Of a stretch of 64,000 nucleotides of DNA, positions 33,209-42,670 are shown one piece after another (positions within the stretch are counted from its first letter, which is position 1; every line of letters starts with the position of its first letter). The translations under genes and the position numbers were made by a program. The DNA lies in assembly GCA_964550025.1 (NCBI GenBank), contig CAZJYI010000019.1:38606-102605 (forward strand), in the 5' to 3' direction. Below the pieces are notes generated by a model. The model saw only the letters and a program-made list of their open reading frames with translations, had not been told where the DNA came from and did no database searches. The DNA comes from CAZJYI01 sp964550025 (GTDB taxonomy: Bacteria > Verrucomicrobiota > Kiritimatiellia > UBA8416 > CAYOBW01).

Positions 33209-33571
33209 TGCAGCGCACTCCCCGGCCGGCCAGTCCTGCCAAGTCCGCCAAACCGCTCGGGCACGTGGTTGGTCGCACAAGCCTGGACAAGATCCAAAAG
33301 ACGGACTCTAATCCATGTCTTGACCACGGGGAAGATTTTATTTAGCAATTGTCTCATCGTATTGGGGGTACGGCTGCCTGCCACCAGGCCATCTCGCGAA
33401 TCCCGCCTGGGATGGCGATTCGAGAAGGACTCCGTTCCGGCAGGTTTGTCGGCGCGCGGACCGGTTGGTGCCGGGCGGTCGGGGCTGTTTCGGCGCACCC
33501 CGTGATCGAACCACGGGCGGATGCAGGATGACAGATTGTCCAGGCTCGGACATCTGGGTGAGGGTTCAACG
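33209..33571. other. Intergenic region between divergent glycosyltransferase and methyltransferase genes
   Basis: About 360 bases containing the divergent starts. An A/T-rich patch at about 33328-33350 (GATTTTATTTAGC) is the best place for promoters, but I could not identify convincing -35/-10 pairs on either strand. No RNA gene or repeat seen. Confidence 0.5.
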
Positions 33572-34318
33572 ATGACCGACTTGGGCGACGTCAAGGAGTT
33601 CTGGGAAGCACACGTCAATAACGAGTACTACACGAAGCTGGAGCGTGCCTCTCAACCTTACTTCCAGGAGATCGAGACCCGGCGCTACCGCTATCACTAC
33701 CATCTGCCGGCACTGTTTGAGCGCATCGGCGGGGGCGAGGGGCTCCGTCTCCTGGAGGTCGGTTGCGGTATCGGGATTGACACCGTCATGTTGGCGCGTG
33801 CGGGATTCGATGTCACGGCCATCGACCTGACGGAAGCGGCCGTCGGCGTTGCCAGGCAGCGCGCTCGAAGGTTGGAACTCGACATAGATTACCGCGTGGG
33901 GAACTGCGAGCAGCTTGGGTTTGACGACGAGGCATTCGACGTTGTGTACTCTTTCGGCGTCATTCACCACACCCCCGACATGCAGTCCGCGGTCGGTGAG
34001 ATCCATCGCGTGCTCAAGCCCGGGGGGCGCGCGCACATCATGATCTATTCGAGGTTCTCTCTTGTCAACCTGGTGCACGTGCTCGGCCGGGTCCCGTACG
34101 AATCACCCCGGAATATGAAGGACCATTGCCCCGTCGTAGTCCGTTCCTCCCGGCGGGATGCCGGACGTCTCTTCAGTGCTTTCCGCCGCGTATCGGTGCA
34201 CGCGGACTACCCTTTTACGTACGGTATGCGTTGCGTCAGCCGGATGGTGCCGAGGTGTGTGCAACGAGCCTTGGGACGTGTCATAGGTTGGCACCTGATG
34301 ATTGAGGCCGTGAAGTGA
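33572..34318 (+). CDS. Class I SAM-dependent methyltransferase
   Basis: A 248-residue cytoplasmic enzyme with the Rossmann motif I LLEVGCGIGIDTVMLARAG (about 60-78), DLTEAAV as motif II and FGVIHHTPDM as motif IV. It resembles methyltransferases in glycan and lipid modification loci. The ATG at 33572 has GGGTTCAACG before it, a poor ribosome site; the ATG at 33521 would add 17 unrelated residues. It stands alone on the plus strand between two leftward blocks. The acceptor is unknown. Confidence 0.85.
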   Translation: MTDLGDVKEFWEAHVNNEYYTKLERASQPYFQEIETRRYRYHYHLPALFERIGGGEGLRLLEVGCGIGIDTVMLARAGFDVTAIDLTEAAVGVARQRARRLELDIDYRVGNCEQLGFDDEAFDVVYSFGVIHHTPDMQSAVGEIHRVLKPGGRAHIMIYSRFSLVNLVHVLGRVPYESPRNMKDHCPVVVRSSRRDAGRLFSAFRRVSVHADYPFTYGMRCVSRMVPRCVQRALGRVIGWHLMIEAVK

Positions 34319-34369
34319 GGGAGGAGGGGCGACGAACCTGCTTCCGGCACCGCGCCCTCCTCAGTGTAG

Positions 34370-35761
34370 TCACCTCGCCGGGACGTCGGCAGGATTGCCT
34401 TGCGGGAGAAGAAGGGAGCGCGCCACGGCACGGCACATCCATGCGTTGCACCAGCGCATGAGGCAGAAACGCTTGGTCATGCACCGCGTCTTCTGGTAGC
34501 GAAAGAACCCGCGCCGGTCGTACAACGTGTCAAGTGTCCAGGTTGCGATGCGTGCCGCAAACTCCCGCGCCACGGCGGCGAGTTCTCCGTCCGGTCGCGG
34601 GCCGTGCAGCGCGAAGTACTCCGCGGCGCGCGTGAACGCCAGAATGCCCGCGGCGGCTCCATGGACATCGTGGGGAAACGTCCGGTCGTTCATCCAGCGC
34701 GGGGCACCGCTCGCGAGGAACAACTTCTGACGATAGTAGTCGAGGCCGGAGCAGTACGGCTGCTCGTACGCGTAGTCGCCGGAGAACGTCATGTAGTCCG
34801 CCAGGCAGTCGAGAATAATCCCGGTGTGGTAATTGTCGTGCCGGATGTGGCTGTCACCCGAGGGCCACGTGTAGAACCAGGCACCATAGGACGTCTGTTT
34901 GTCGACTACGAAGTGGATGAGTCGTTTTGCCTCTGACAGCAGCCCGGCGGCGTTTCCGCCCGCGGCTTGCTCGTGAAGTGCCAGATTCGCGCACAGGGCC
35001 GCGACCAGGGCACTGACGTCCATGACTGCCCATGTGACCTCCGGCAAGGGAACGTAGCTCAGGCATCTCTGGTCGTCGGTAATCACGATGTCGTTGGGGT
35101 TCTCCAGGAGGAACGCGGCCACTTCGCGCGCCACGGCCAGGTACCTCTCCTCGCCCGTCTCCGCATACGCACGTAGAAACGCGAAGCCAATCCAGCACGA
35201 CACGACACGGTTGGGGAAGTGCTTCTTCTGAAAGAACCCGGCATCCTGCCAGGGGTAGTGGTATCCCCATCCCATTCCGGAGAGATTCTCCCTCGAGCCC
35301 TCGGGCGGCGCATCCGGGATCTCCGACTCCGACGGGTCAGAGTGGAACGCCTCCCGCAGGGGCTTCGAGGGTTGCGCCCAGGGCGATGCGTTGTGTACCA
35401 GCCACGACAGGAGCCGCTCGCCTTCCGACAGACAGTCCTCCCGCGTAAGCCCCGGAATCGCATCGGGCGTTGCCTCGATAACCGATGCGAGGTCGAACCA
35501 GGCGTGCGCGAACAGGCCGATGCCCTTGGGGTTGCGCCGGTGCGGCACGCCCAGCAGGGGGCGCAGGTTGACGGGGAAGCGCATGATGACCTGCGTGATG
35601 ACCAGTCTGGGCAGCTTCAGATTCAGTGACAGGGCATTCAGCAGGGGACTGTTGAGTGCGTCATGCTTGGAGTGCCCCCGGTAGCCACGAGCACGGGACC
35701 ATTGCAGGACTTTCGCCAGCACGCGCCGCTCTCTCTGCGTCGGTTCAGAGTTCGACATCAA
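34370..35761 (-). CDS. Alpha/alpha-toroid (six-hairpin-like) protein paired with an asparagine synthase
   Basis: A 463-residue soluble protein. Repeating helix-hairpin segments (SCWIGFAFLRAYAETGEERY; ALVAALCANLALHEQA; DNYHTGIILDCLADYM; GILAFTRAAEYF) match an alpha/alpha toroid of the kind found in uronyl hydrolases and epimerases and in proteins mislabelled delta-aminolevulinic acid dehydratase in archaeal and bacterial glycan loci. GWGYHYPWQ is the family opening motif. There is no signal peptide. It overlaps the upstream asnB by 17 bases, so the two are co-translated. It may bind or modify the sugar that AsnB amidates (inference). No catalytic residues can be named with confidence. Confidence 0.72.
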   Translation of the reverse strand: MMSNSEPTQRERRVLAKVLQWSRARGYRGHSKHDALNSPLLNALSLNLKLPRLVITQVIMRFPVNLRPLLGVPHRRNPKGIGLFAHAWFDLASVIEATPDAIPGLTREDCLSEGERLLSWLVHNASPWAQPSKPLREAFHSDPSESEIPDAPPEGSRENLSGMGWGYHYPWQDAGFFQKKHFPNRVVSCWIGFAFLRAYAETGEERYLAVAREVAAFLLENPNDIVITDDQRCLSYVPLPEVTWAVMDVSALVAALCANLALHEQAAGGNAAGLLSEAKRLIHFVVDKQTSYGAWFYTWPSGDSHIRHDNYHTGIILDCLADYMTFSGDYAYEQPYCSGLDYYRQKLFLASGAPRWMNDRTFPHDVHGAAAGILAFTRAAEYFALHGPRPDGELAAVAREFAARIATWTLDTLYDRRGFFRYQKTRCMTKRFCLMRWCNAWMCRAVARSLLLPQGNPADVPAR

Positions 35762-37727
35762 ACGTCTCCATCCAGTGCTTGAACCCCAGCATCATCCAGA
35801 CCATGAAGTAGTGCCAACGCAGGTTGGGGTGGGGGGTGTAGTCCAGAACGTCCTGCACGAATCGGTGATTGAAAATGCCGCACTCGCGGCACCACTCGGG
35901 GGTGAGTTCACTTTCAACCGCCTGGCGTAGGTCCTTGGTCCACTGATGGTAGGAACTGAAGGTGAACCCCTGCTTCTTCTTGCGCAGAATCTGCTTTGGC
36001 AGAACCTGGCCGACACTGGCCTTCCAGAACCCCTTTGTTTCCGTTCCGGACATCTTCCATGCCGCCGGGATGCTGAAGGCGAGTTCCACCAGGTTCCTGT
36101 CCAGGAACGGCACGCGTGCCTCGATGCCGTGGGCGCTTGTGACCCGATCCTCGTTGACCAGAAAATCATTCACCATCTTCGTGTGAAACTCGGCGCGAAG
36201 GACCTGCTCCAGGAAGGGGCTTCCGTCATCGAAGTACGGGCTCAGATAGGACGCGGTCGCCGGATACTCCCTGAAGGCGTCGGGGTGGCGGTAGACACGG
36301 GCGTACATCCCCTCGTCGAAATCCCAGGCGTTCCTCAGGCGGCAGTAGAACTGAGCGCCATCACCGGTGGCGAGAGCAATCTGGGCGCCGATCCGGTAGT
36401 ACTCGCGGTGCAGCCGGCCGGATGCGTTTTGCAGGCGCCACAGCCCGCGGCTCAGCGGCGCCAGCAGACGGCGGCGGAAGACGTCCGGCACGAAACGCCC
36501 CGTTCCGCCCAGCGTGTTGCAGAAACGGTGGATATCGTAGCCGGCGAAGAGCTCGTCGCCTCCCAGTCCGCTGAAGACTACCTTGACGTGGGAACTGACA
36601 AAGCGGGACAGTTCGTAGCCTTGCAGAATGTTGATCTTGGGTTCTTCCACGGCCCTTATGACGGTGCGTTGCCGCTCCAGCGGGTCGGCGGCGAGCCGCA
36701 TATCGTAGTGCTCCGTACGGAAATGATCGGCCACGATCCGGGCGTCTTCGTTTTCGTCCGTCGGTTCATTGAAGCCCAACGTGAATGTCCGGAGCGTGCG
36801 GTCGGACAGCCGTAGCGAGCGGTCACCCGCAAAGGCCTCGGCTGCTGCCGCGACAATCATACTGGAATCCAGCCCGCCGGACAGGGCCATGCCGACGGGG
36901 ACGTCGCTGAGGAGTTGGTTCTCCACTGCCAGGTGGAACGCGTCGCGCACCTGCTCGCGCACGTCCCGCGGGTCGGCTCCGCCGCGCGCCCCCGTGTTGT
37001 CCGGCAGCCTGTAGAAACGTTCGATGCCCCGCACCTTTCCGTTCTCGATCCACGCGTAGTGCGCGGGCGGCAGGCGATAGATGCCCCGGAACAGCGTTTC
37101 GGGGCCGGGGATGTAGCGTACGTTCATGAAGACGTGCAGTGCGGCCCTGTTCAGGTGCGGCCTGACACCGGCGGCGAGGATTGCCTTGATCTCCGAGGCG
37201 AAGAGGCACGCACCGTCTTCGGCGAAGTAGTGCAGCGGCTTCACGCCGAAATGGTCGCGCGCGATCAGCAGGCGGTGTCGGGTGTTGTCCCAGATGGCGA
37301 GGGCAAAGATGCCGTTCAGTTCGCGCAACCACGCGGCGGGCGATTCGGGGGATTGCCGGTACAGATGCTCCAGGATCTCGGTGTCGCAGTCCGTGCGGAA
37401 CCGGCACCCGCGTTGGCGCAACCGCTCCCTGATCTCGCGGAAGTTGTATATCTCGCCGTTGAGAAGCGTGGCCGTCATCCCATCCTCGCTGACCATCGGC
37501 TGGGCGCCGTCGCGGGGGTCGAGGATGGCCAGGCGGCAGTGGGCCAGACCGCAGGATGCCGGTTCGTCCCACTCCTCACCGCTGTCTTGAAAGAGCCGGT
37601 GGGGCGTGCCCGAGAAGTAGTATCCCCTGCCGTCCGGCCCGCGATGAATCTGCGCCCGGTTCATGGCTTTCAGGCGTGGCCCCAACGGTTGTGGGGTGTC
37701 GCCGACGATGCCACAGATACCGCACAT
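35745..37727 (-). CDS. asnB: Asparagine synthetase-type glutamine amidotransferase
   Basis: A 660-residue two-domain enzyme. The N-terminal glutaminase domain begins MCGICGIVGD; Cys2 is the catalytic nucleophile and GEIYNF (91-96) belongs to the ammonia-generating site. The synthetase domain has the PP-loop SGGLDS at 283-288 for ATP activation of a carboxylate. It is longer than housekeeping AsnB (about 550) and sits in a glycan locus, so it more likely amidates a uronic acid or similar sugar carboxylate than makes free asparagine (inference). The ATG at 37727 follows GAGAAAGAC. It overlaps the toroid gene downstream and lies 75 bases after the 939-residue membrane protein. Confidence 0.93.
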   Translation of the reverse strand: MCGICGIVGDTPQPLGPRLKAMNRAQIHRGPDGRGYYFSGTPHRLFQDSGEEWDEPASCGLAHCRLAILDPRDGAQPMVSEDGMTATLLNGEIYNFREIRERLRQRGCRFRTDCDTEILEHLYRQSPESPAAWLRELNGIFALAIWDNTRHRLLIARDHFGVKPLHYFAEDGACLFASEIKAILAAGVRPHLNRAALHVFMNVRYIPGPETLFRGIYRLPPAHYAWIENGKVRGIERFYRLPDNTGARGGADPRDVREQVRDAFHLAVENQLLSDVPVGMALSGGLDSSMIVAAAAEAFAGDRSLRLSDRTLRTFTLGFNEPTDENEDARIVADHFRTEHYDMRLAADPLERQRTVIRAVEEPKINILQGYELSRFVSSHVKVVFSGLGGDELFAGYDIHRFCNTLGGTGRFVPDVFRRRLLAPLSRGLWRLQNASGRLHREYYRIGAQIALATGDGAQFYCRLRNAWDFDEGMYARVYRHPDAFREYPATASYLSPYFDDGSPFLEQVLRAEFHTKMVNDFLVNEDRVTSAHGIEARVPFLDRNLVELAFSIPAAWKMSGTETKGFWKASVGQVLPKQILRKKKQGFTFSSYHQWTKDLRQAVESELTPEWCRECGIFNHRFVQDVLDYTPHPNLRWHYFMVWMMLGFKHWMETFDVEL

Positions 37728-37802
37728 GTCTTTCTCTCCGGTCTTGTGGCCGTTTCGGCCGACGGTAGAGACAACCGTGGCCGATCGGATGCCCCTTGCT
37801 CG

Positions 37803-40622
37803 TCACCCGCTCTCGTCGCCGTTCTCGTCGACCGACTCCCCGCCTTCATCGCCTGGCACGGTACTCTTGCCGACACCATCTGCGTGGTCGGTCTGTTCCG
37901 CGTCCACCGCCACACGGTGAACCAGGTGTCCGAGCGTCCTGTCGTCCGCCGTTCCCCATATCTCGGCCGGCGTCCAGGGCGTGGAGGCAATCTGCAGACT
38001 GTTTGTTCCGGGCCCGGCGATAACATGTTCACCCAGGCGCAACCTGTACACGACTTCGTTCCCACTTCGCTCTTCCCGCTCCGTGTTCTCCGGCCCGATC
38101 GGGATCGCGTTGACCGTGAACCGTGGCGCTTCGTAGATTTCGTCCGGACGCGTCCTGATGGTGTGGATCTCCACCGATGCCTCCTTGCAGGAGACGGGTG
38201 CGGGAAAGACCAGGGATGCCTGCCCCGAGGTCCATCGGGCCGTGTGCCCCTGGACGTTCTTCTCGATGCCGTGGAACCCCTCCAGTTGCCAGACGCAATC
38301 CTCGAGCGTGCCGATGTCAATATCCAGAGGCCACGTCGGAACCGTGCGAACGGAGAAGATCCTGACCGCCGACAGCTTGATGTGCCCGAATCTCTCTATG
38401 GTCCCTTCCGCCGACAGTCGCCACTGCTCTTCCATGTCCGGCAGGGTGGATCTCAGGTCCAGGGGCACGGATACCAGGCTGCCGGACCCCCTCGCCAGTT
38501 CCACGCCGATGGAGCCCTGTATCCTCCGTCCCGGGAGGTCGGCAGTCCGTTGTTCGCTGGGGGACGAAACCGTGATGGTCTCATGCCCCCGGAAGTGGGG
38601 ATCCTCCCTCACGCACTCCAATATGAACACGGCATAAGCCGTTCTGTTGGACGTGCAGAGACACGGCAGGCTTATCGCACCACGGTCGAGGAGAATGCAG
38701 GCATCCCCCTTGAGAGGTGCCCGCCATATGAGGTCGTGAGACAGCAGCGGATAGGGCCAGGCTCCGGCTGCCGAACCCAAAGGAAGGTCAAGAGTACTGT
38801 TCGCCGGAATCATCGCGAGCACGGGTTCCGCCGGGAGGGGCGCGTCGGACGTGATGGTCACATCGACGCGGTCCGGCGCATTCGTTTCGGCCGTCCACTC
38901 CACGAAGTGCAGACCGTTGGTCACGCAGTGCTCGACTGTCTTGCCGTTCACGTGAAGCCGGCAGAACGTGCGCCCCGCGTAGTCCCAGAGACGGTGACAG
39001 TCGACCATCAGCATGGCGCGGCGGGTATTGCGAGGAACGTCTAGCGTGAGGGACACGTTTGTTTGCGACCACGGGCTCACTCGATAGAGGCCCTCGGTCA
39101 GGCGCTTCCCGTAATGGTCGACAGGGACCGGTATGTCACGGAAAGACAGAACGTTCTCGAAATCGAACCAGCTGCGAAGCAAGGGGGGACGGGCGTCACC
39201 GTAGATGTAGTATTGCCCGTCACGAAGCCTGTCGATAGCCGAGACACCGAAGCCGCGCAGAGCCTCGTCCAATCCCGTTTCCATAACCTGCCATGGATCG
39301 AAGCCGCTGCAGAGCTCGTGGAAGGAGCCCTCCAGATGCCAGGCGAGCATGTACGAACTGTGCCTCTGCCCCAGGAACGTATAGGGCTTCTCGAGCTTCG
39401 GAATCACGTGTGAGCGGAAAGCCTTGACGTGCCAGGTTTGAAGCCTGTCATCCTTGTGGTAATACGCATGTACGAGTGTCACGGCCGTCGACACGAGAAT
39501 GGCGGCCATAACAAGCCTGCGTGCCAGGGCGGCATGTGACGATCGTGCGCGCTTCTCCAGCGCATCCAGTGCAGCGGTCAGGCAGACGGTTAGCCCGAGC
39601 GCCATGACGGGCACGAAAAAGAGCTCGGTGACGAACAGGTAGCGTTCCTTCATGCACCAGTAGAAACAATAGAAGAGCAGGCTGAGCAGGAACGCCGGCA
39701 GGAACAACAAGACGGCGGCACGATTGCGTCGCGCGAAGCACCTGACCGCTCCAGTGAGGAGCAGGACGCCCCCCAGCCAGGCGTACTTGTGCAGGAGAAA
39801 CGCGACGGACGTCTTCCCCGTCTCACTGAAATGCTTCAGGCTCATACCCGGTACCGGGATGTCCCATCTGAGTTCGTTGGCGACCTGCGCCACTTTGTCC
39901 GCGGCATAGGAAGGCACCGCGACATTCCCAGAGTGCATGTGATTCTGAAGGAAGAACGGCACCAGACCGATGGCGATGCCCGCCACGCCGCCCACAGCCA
40001 ACCGCCACCAATCCCGCTCCCGCTTTCGAAACCAGCCATAGAGGGTCCACAGGACGATGGGCGGGAGTATGAGGACGCACGTTTCCCGCGTACTGATCGC
40101 CAATCCCAGCAGTGCGCCCGAAGCCGCACCATGTCTGAACGTGGGCCGTGAACGTGCCGCGAGGACGACGGCCACCGCCCCCAGTGCGAGAGAGAAGGTC
40201 AGCGGTTCCCTGAAGGGATTGAGGATCTCAAGGAAGAACAAGCGGTTGGCCAGGACAAGCAGCCAGACCGCGAGGAGTCCGGCAAGCCGGTCCTCCGGCG
40301 TGACCTGGCCGTCCGTCCGGCTCCCTGCCGAGAGATGGACGGTCACAATGTAGGAGAGGATGAGAAGCGTGAAGATGAAGGGAAGATTCACCCAGAACAC
40401 GTACGCCCGGCCGAGGACGTTCAGCGCCGAGATGAGCAGGGCCGGGTAGACGAATGCGCGCGACGTCACCGGGTGGCCGTTGCGCATGCTCTCGGCAAGG
40501 TATAGGAAGCCGACCGGATCGGAATACGCCTTCACGTAGTGTGCGGCGATCAGGTAGACGCCCAGCAGGCACAGCAGAATACCAAGGTGCACAAGAGTGG
40601 CTTTTCGTGACAAGTACTGCAT
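37803..40622 (-). CDS. GT-C-like membrane protein with large C-terminal beta-rich domain
   Basis: A 939-residue protein. The first 430 residues hold about 10-11 membrane helices, starting LVHLGILLCLLGVYLIAAHY, with SDPVGFLYLAESM in the first loop and STRETCVLILPP further on, resembling GT-C transferases. The C-terminal 500 residues are soluble and beta-rich, probably periplasmic carbohydrate-binding modules. Such fusions transfer sugars or whole glycans outside the membrane. The ATG at 40622 begins the hydrophobic part and has AGAAGAG nearby; the frame extends a further 228 bases upstream without a plausible start. It is followed by asnB on the same strand. Family level only. Confidence 0.68.
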   Translation of the reverse strand: MQYLSRKATLVHLGILLCLLGVYLIAAHYVKAYSDPVGFLYLAESMRNGHPVTSRAFVYPALLISALNVLGRAYVFWVNLPFIFTLLILSYIVTVHLSAGSRTDGQVTPEDRLAGLLAVWLLVLANRLFFLEILNPFREPLTFSLALGAVAVVLAARSRPTFRHGAASGALLGLAISTRETCVLILPPIVLWTLYGWFRKRERDWWRLAVGGVAGIAIGLVPFFLQNHMHSGNVAVPSYAADKVAQVANELRWDIPVPGMSLKHFSETGKTSVAFLLHKYAWLGGVLLLTGAVRCFARRNRAAVLLFLPAFLLSLLFYCFYWCMKERYLFVTELFFVPVMALGLTVCLTAALDALEKRARSSHAALARRLVMAAILVSTAVTLVHAYYHKDDRLQTWHVKAFRSHVIPKLEKPYTFLGQRHSSYMLAWHLEGSFHELCSGFDPWQVMETGLDEALRGFGVSAIDRLRDGQYYIYGDARPPLLRSWFDFENVLSFRDIPVPVDHYGKRLTEGLYRVSPWSQTNVSLTLDVPRNTRRAMLMVDCHRLWDYAGRTFCRLHVNGKTVEHCVTNGLHFVEWTAETNAPDRVDVTITSDAPLPAEPVLAMIPANSTLDLPLGSAAGAWPYPLLSHDLIWRAPLKGDACILLDRGAISLPCLCTSNRTAYAVFILECVREDPHFRGHETITVSSPSEQRTADLPGRRIQGSIGVELARGSGSLVSVPLDLRSTLPDMEEQWRLSAEGTIERFGHIKLSAVRIFSVRTVPTWPLDIDIGTLEDCVWQLEGFHGIEKNVQGHTARWTSGQASLVFPAPVSCKEASVEIHTIRTRPDEIYEAPRFTVNAIPIGPENTEREERSGNEVVYRLRLGEHVIAGPGTNSLQIASTPWTPAEIWGTADDRTLGHLVHRVAVDAEQTDHADGVGKSTVPGDEGGESVDENGDESG

Positions 40623-40874
40623 GGTTCTCTTCTGCCGTCCGTCGGGCGTGGTGCCCTCCCCACGTTCCAAGCCCAACATACCTGCAACACGTGGTATAGG
40701 CAACCTCCAAGGCCCGATCCGAAACCGCGGACCGACCTTCGGGCACTCCGTTCTCCTTGCGGATTCCCCCCCGGCCCACGACGGCCGGCGGGGACGCCCG
40801 CCCTCCGGAAATGCCGGGCGAGGCCGTGCGTCGGGCATGGCGAATCGCACGGGGGACGACGGTCCACGGACCCA

Positions 40875-41693
40875 CTACGTCCGGCGGGCCGTCAGGATAA
40901 GCGAGGAGCCGACGGGTGGGCGCCTGAGAATCGTGGTTTCCATCCGCATGAGTCCCAGCATGAGGCTGTTGAACCAGCGCCCCGGCGGGTCGAACCCTCT
41001 GCGGATGACGTTCGCGTCATCGCCCCAGACGCGGAGCATGAGTTTGCGCGCGAACAGCAGCGGGACTTGGGCGAAACCCCAGTAACGGATGTCTATGACG
41101 TCCGCCCCGAGATCCTCGAGTGCGCAGCGCAGGCTCTGCTTGCTATATCGGCGAAGGTGTCCGGCCGCGGTATCGTACCTGCTGAACAGGCATTGGAGCG
41201 CAGGCACGCCCACGAACAGCACGCCGCCCGGCTTGAGGTGTCTGATGGCCGCCTGCACAAAGGACCGAGTGTCCTCGATGTGTTCCAGCACGTCAAACAG
41301 CGTCACGTAGTCGTAGGCTCCCCGGAAATCATCGTGGCATTCCAAGATGTCGTAGTACAGCACTCTTCCCCTGTTCTCGGCATGCCGCGTCAGGGCTTCC
41401 CAGTTCAAGTCCGCCCCGTCCACTCGCCATGCCGTGATTTGCTCCAGTTGCCCTATGAGCGTTCCGTGGCCGCAGCCGATGTCGAGGACTTCTGCTGGTC
41501 GCCCCGTGGCGATGCCGAGTGCGCTGATCACCATCTTGATGGCCGCAAGGCGCCATCTGAGCCAGAAATGGTCTTCCGTTGCCAGTTCATACCATTCATC
41601 CGGAAAGCTCAAGTCCTGGACGGGTGAAATCGTTTCCACTCGCCCCGCGGGGCATGTGACGGCATTGTTTGTGCTATCTGTGGCGGCTGTCAT
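40875..41693 (-). CDS. Class I SAM-dependent methyltransferase
   Basis: A 272-residue enzyme with motif I EVLDIGCGHGTLIGQLE (about 68-84), ADLNWEAL and VTLFDVLEHIEDTRSFV, the UbiG/Methyltransf_23 pattern. The ATG at 41693 overlaps the TGA of the GT2 gene upstream (ATGA), which fixes the start; the frame runs further upstream in antisense-like sequence. It is the last gene of the block 46153-40875 and probably O-methylates a sugar of the glycan or its terminus. A 250-base gap with no recognisable signals separates it from the next gene. Confidence 0.88.
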   Translation of the reverse strand: MTAATDSTNNAVTCPAGRVETISPVQDLSFPDEWYELATEDHFWLRWRLAAIKMVISALGIATGRPAEVLDIGCGHGTLIGQLEQITAWRVDGADLNWEALTRHAENRGRVLYYDILECHDDFRGAYDYVTLFDVLEHIEDTRSFVQAAIRHLKPGGVLFVGVPALQCLFSRYDTAAGHLRRYSKQSLRCALEDLGADVIDIRYWGFAQVPLLFARKLMLRVWGDDANVIRRGFDPPGRWFNSLMLGLMRMETTILRRPPVGSSLILTARRT

Positions 41694-42670
41694 GTGTCTG
41701 TATCCTCGGTGCGCCGGTACGTTTCCCATACCACGTAGCTGGGGCGTCCCTTGACTTCCAGGTACATCCTGCCCAGGTAGGCCCCGATGATGTAGAGGCA
41801 GAATGTCTGGATGCCACTGCCCGCCATGATGAGGAAACACAGCACCAGGAACCGGAACTCCACCGGGTCCTTGCCCTTCAATGCCGCCAGCAGAACGGCC
41901 AGAGCCACGAGGCTGCTCAAAACGAAGAAGCAGAACGTGAACACCTGGGCGACTCGGAGCGGACGAATACTCGAAGACGCGATGCCGTCGGTCGCGAGCT
42001 GGTAGAGCTTCCTGAAGGTGTACTTGGGTCTGCCCGCCTGCCGGCAGGGCCGCTTGTATGGCAGACCGGCCTGCTGGAACCCCACCCATGCCCGCAAGCC
42101 ACGGACGAAACGCAGCTTCTCCGGGAGCTCCCGAACGGCGGCAACGACGGATCTGTCCATGAGACAGAAATCGCCGCTATCCAGCGGCATGTCGATTTCC
42201 GAGAGCCAGGCCATTATGCGATAGAACACCCAGTAGCAGGCTCGCTTGAACGCGTTTTCCTTGCGGTCCAGGCGTTGCCCGTACACAACATCGCTGCCGG
42301 CGCGCCAGAGTGCGACCATATCCGGTATGAGACCCGGAGGATCCTGAAGATCCGCGTCGATGATCGCCACGACGTCGGCGTCGGTTGCCGCGAGCCCGGC
42401 CGACACGGCGGCCTGGTGCCCGAAGTTGCGGGAGAGCCGGATCAGTTCTCCCGGGAAGCCCCCGTCGATGTGGTCTCGGATGATTGCGGCCGAGCCGTCG
42501 CGACTTCCATCATCGACCAGGAGACAGCGCATGCTCCGGATCCGGCTGTCGGCGAGTCTCTCGCTTGAGAGGACCTCGGACAGCCGAGTGAACAAATGCC
42601 CCAGGACCTCTTCTTCGTTGAAGACCGGTATCACCACGTCGAGGCTCGGTTCCATGGATGCTCTGTTCAT
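41690..42670 (-). CDS. Family 2 glycosyltransferase, DPM/GtrB-like, with two C-terminal helices
   Basis: A 326-residue enzyme: SLDVVIPVFNEEEVLG at the start, LLVDDGSRDGSA, NFGHQAAVSAGL and IIDADLQDPP, the standard GT-A set of DPM1/GtrB/ArnC enzymes that load a sugar on undecaprenyl phosphate. Two membrane helices follow at about 245-310. The product would feed the GT-C-like transferase encoded just upstream. The ATG at 42670 overlaps the stop of that gene (ATGA), and the longer start at 42691 is not needed. It is coupled downstream to a methyltransferase. Confidence 0.93.
   Translation of the reverse strand: MNRASMEPSLDVVIPVFNEEEVLGHLFTRLSEVLSSERLADSRIRSMRCLLVDDGSRDGSAAIIRDHIDGGFPGELIRLSRNFGHQAAVSAGLAATDADVVAIIDADLQDPPGLIPDMVALWRAGSDVVYGQRLDRKENAFKRACYWVFYRIMAWLSEIDMPLDSGDFCLMDRSVVAAVRELPEKLRFVRGLRAWVGFQQAGLPYKRPCRQAGRPKYTFRKLYQLATDGIASSSIRPLRVAQVFTFCFFVLSSLVALAVLLAALKGKDPVEFRFLVLCFLIMAGSGIQTFCLYIIGAYLGRMYLEVKGRPSYVVWETYRRTEDTDT

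Noticed and set aside
36915..39044. 709-residue plus-strand ORF
   Set aside because: Spans two minus-strand genes and their gap in antisense; no motif.
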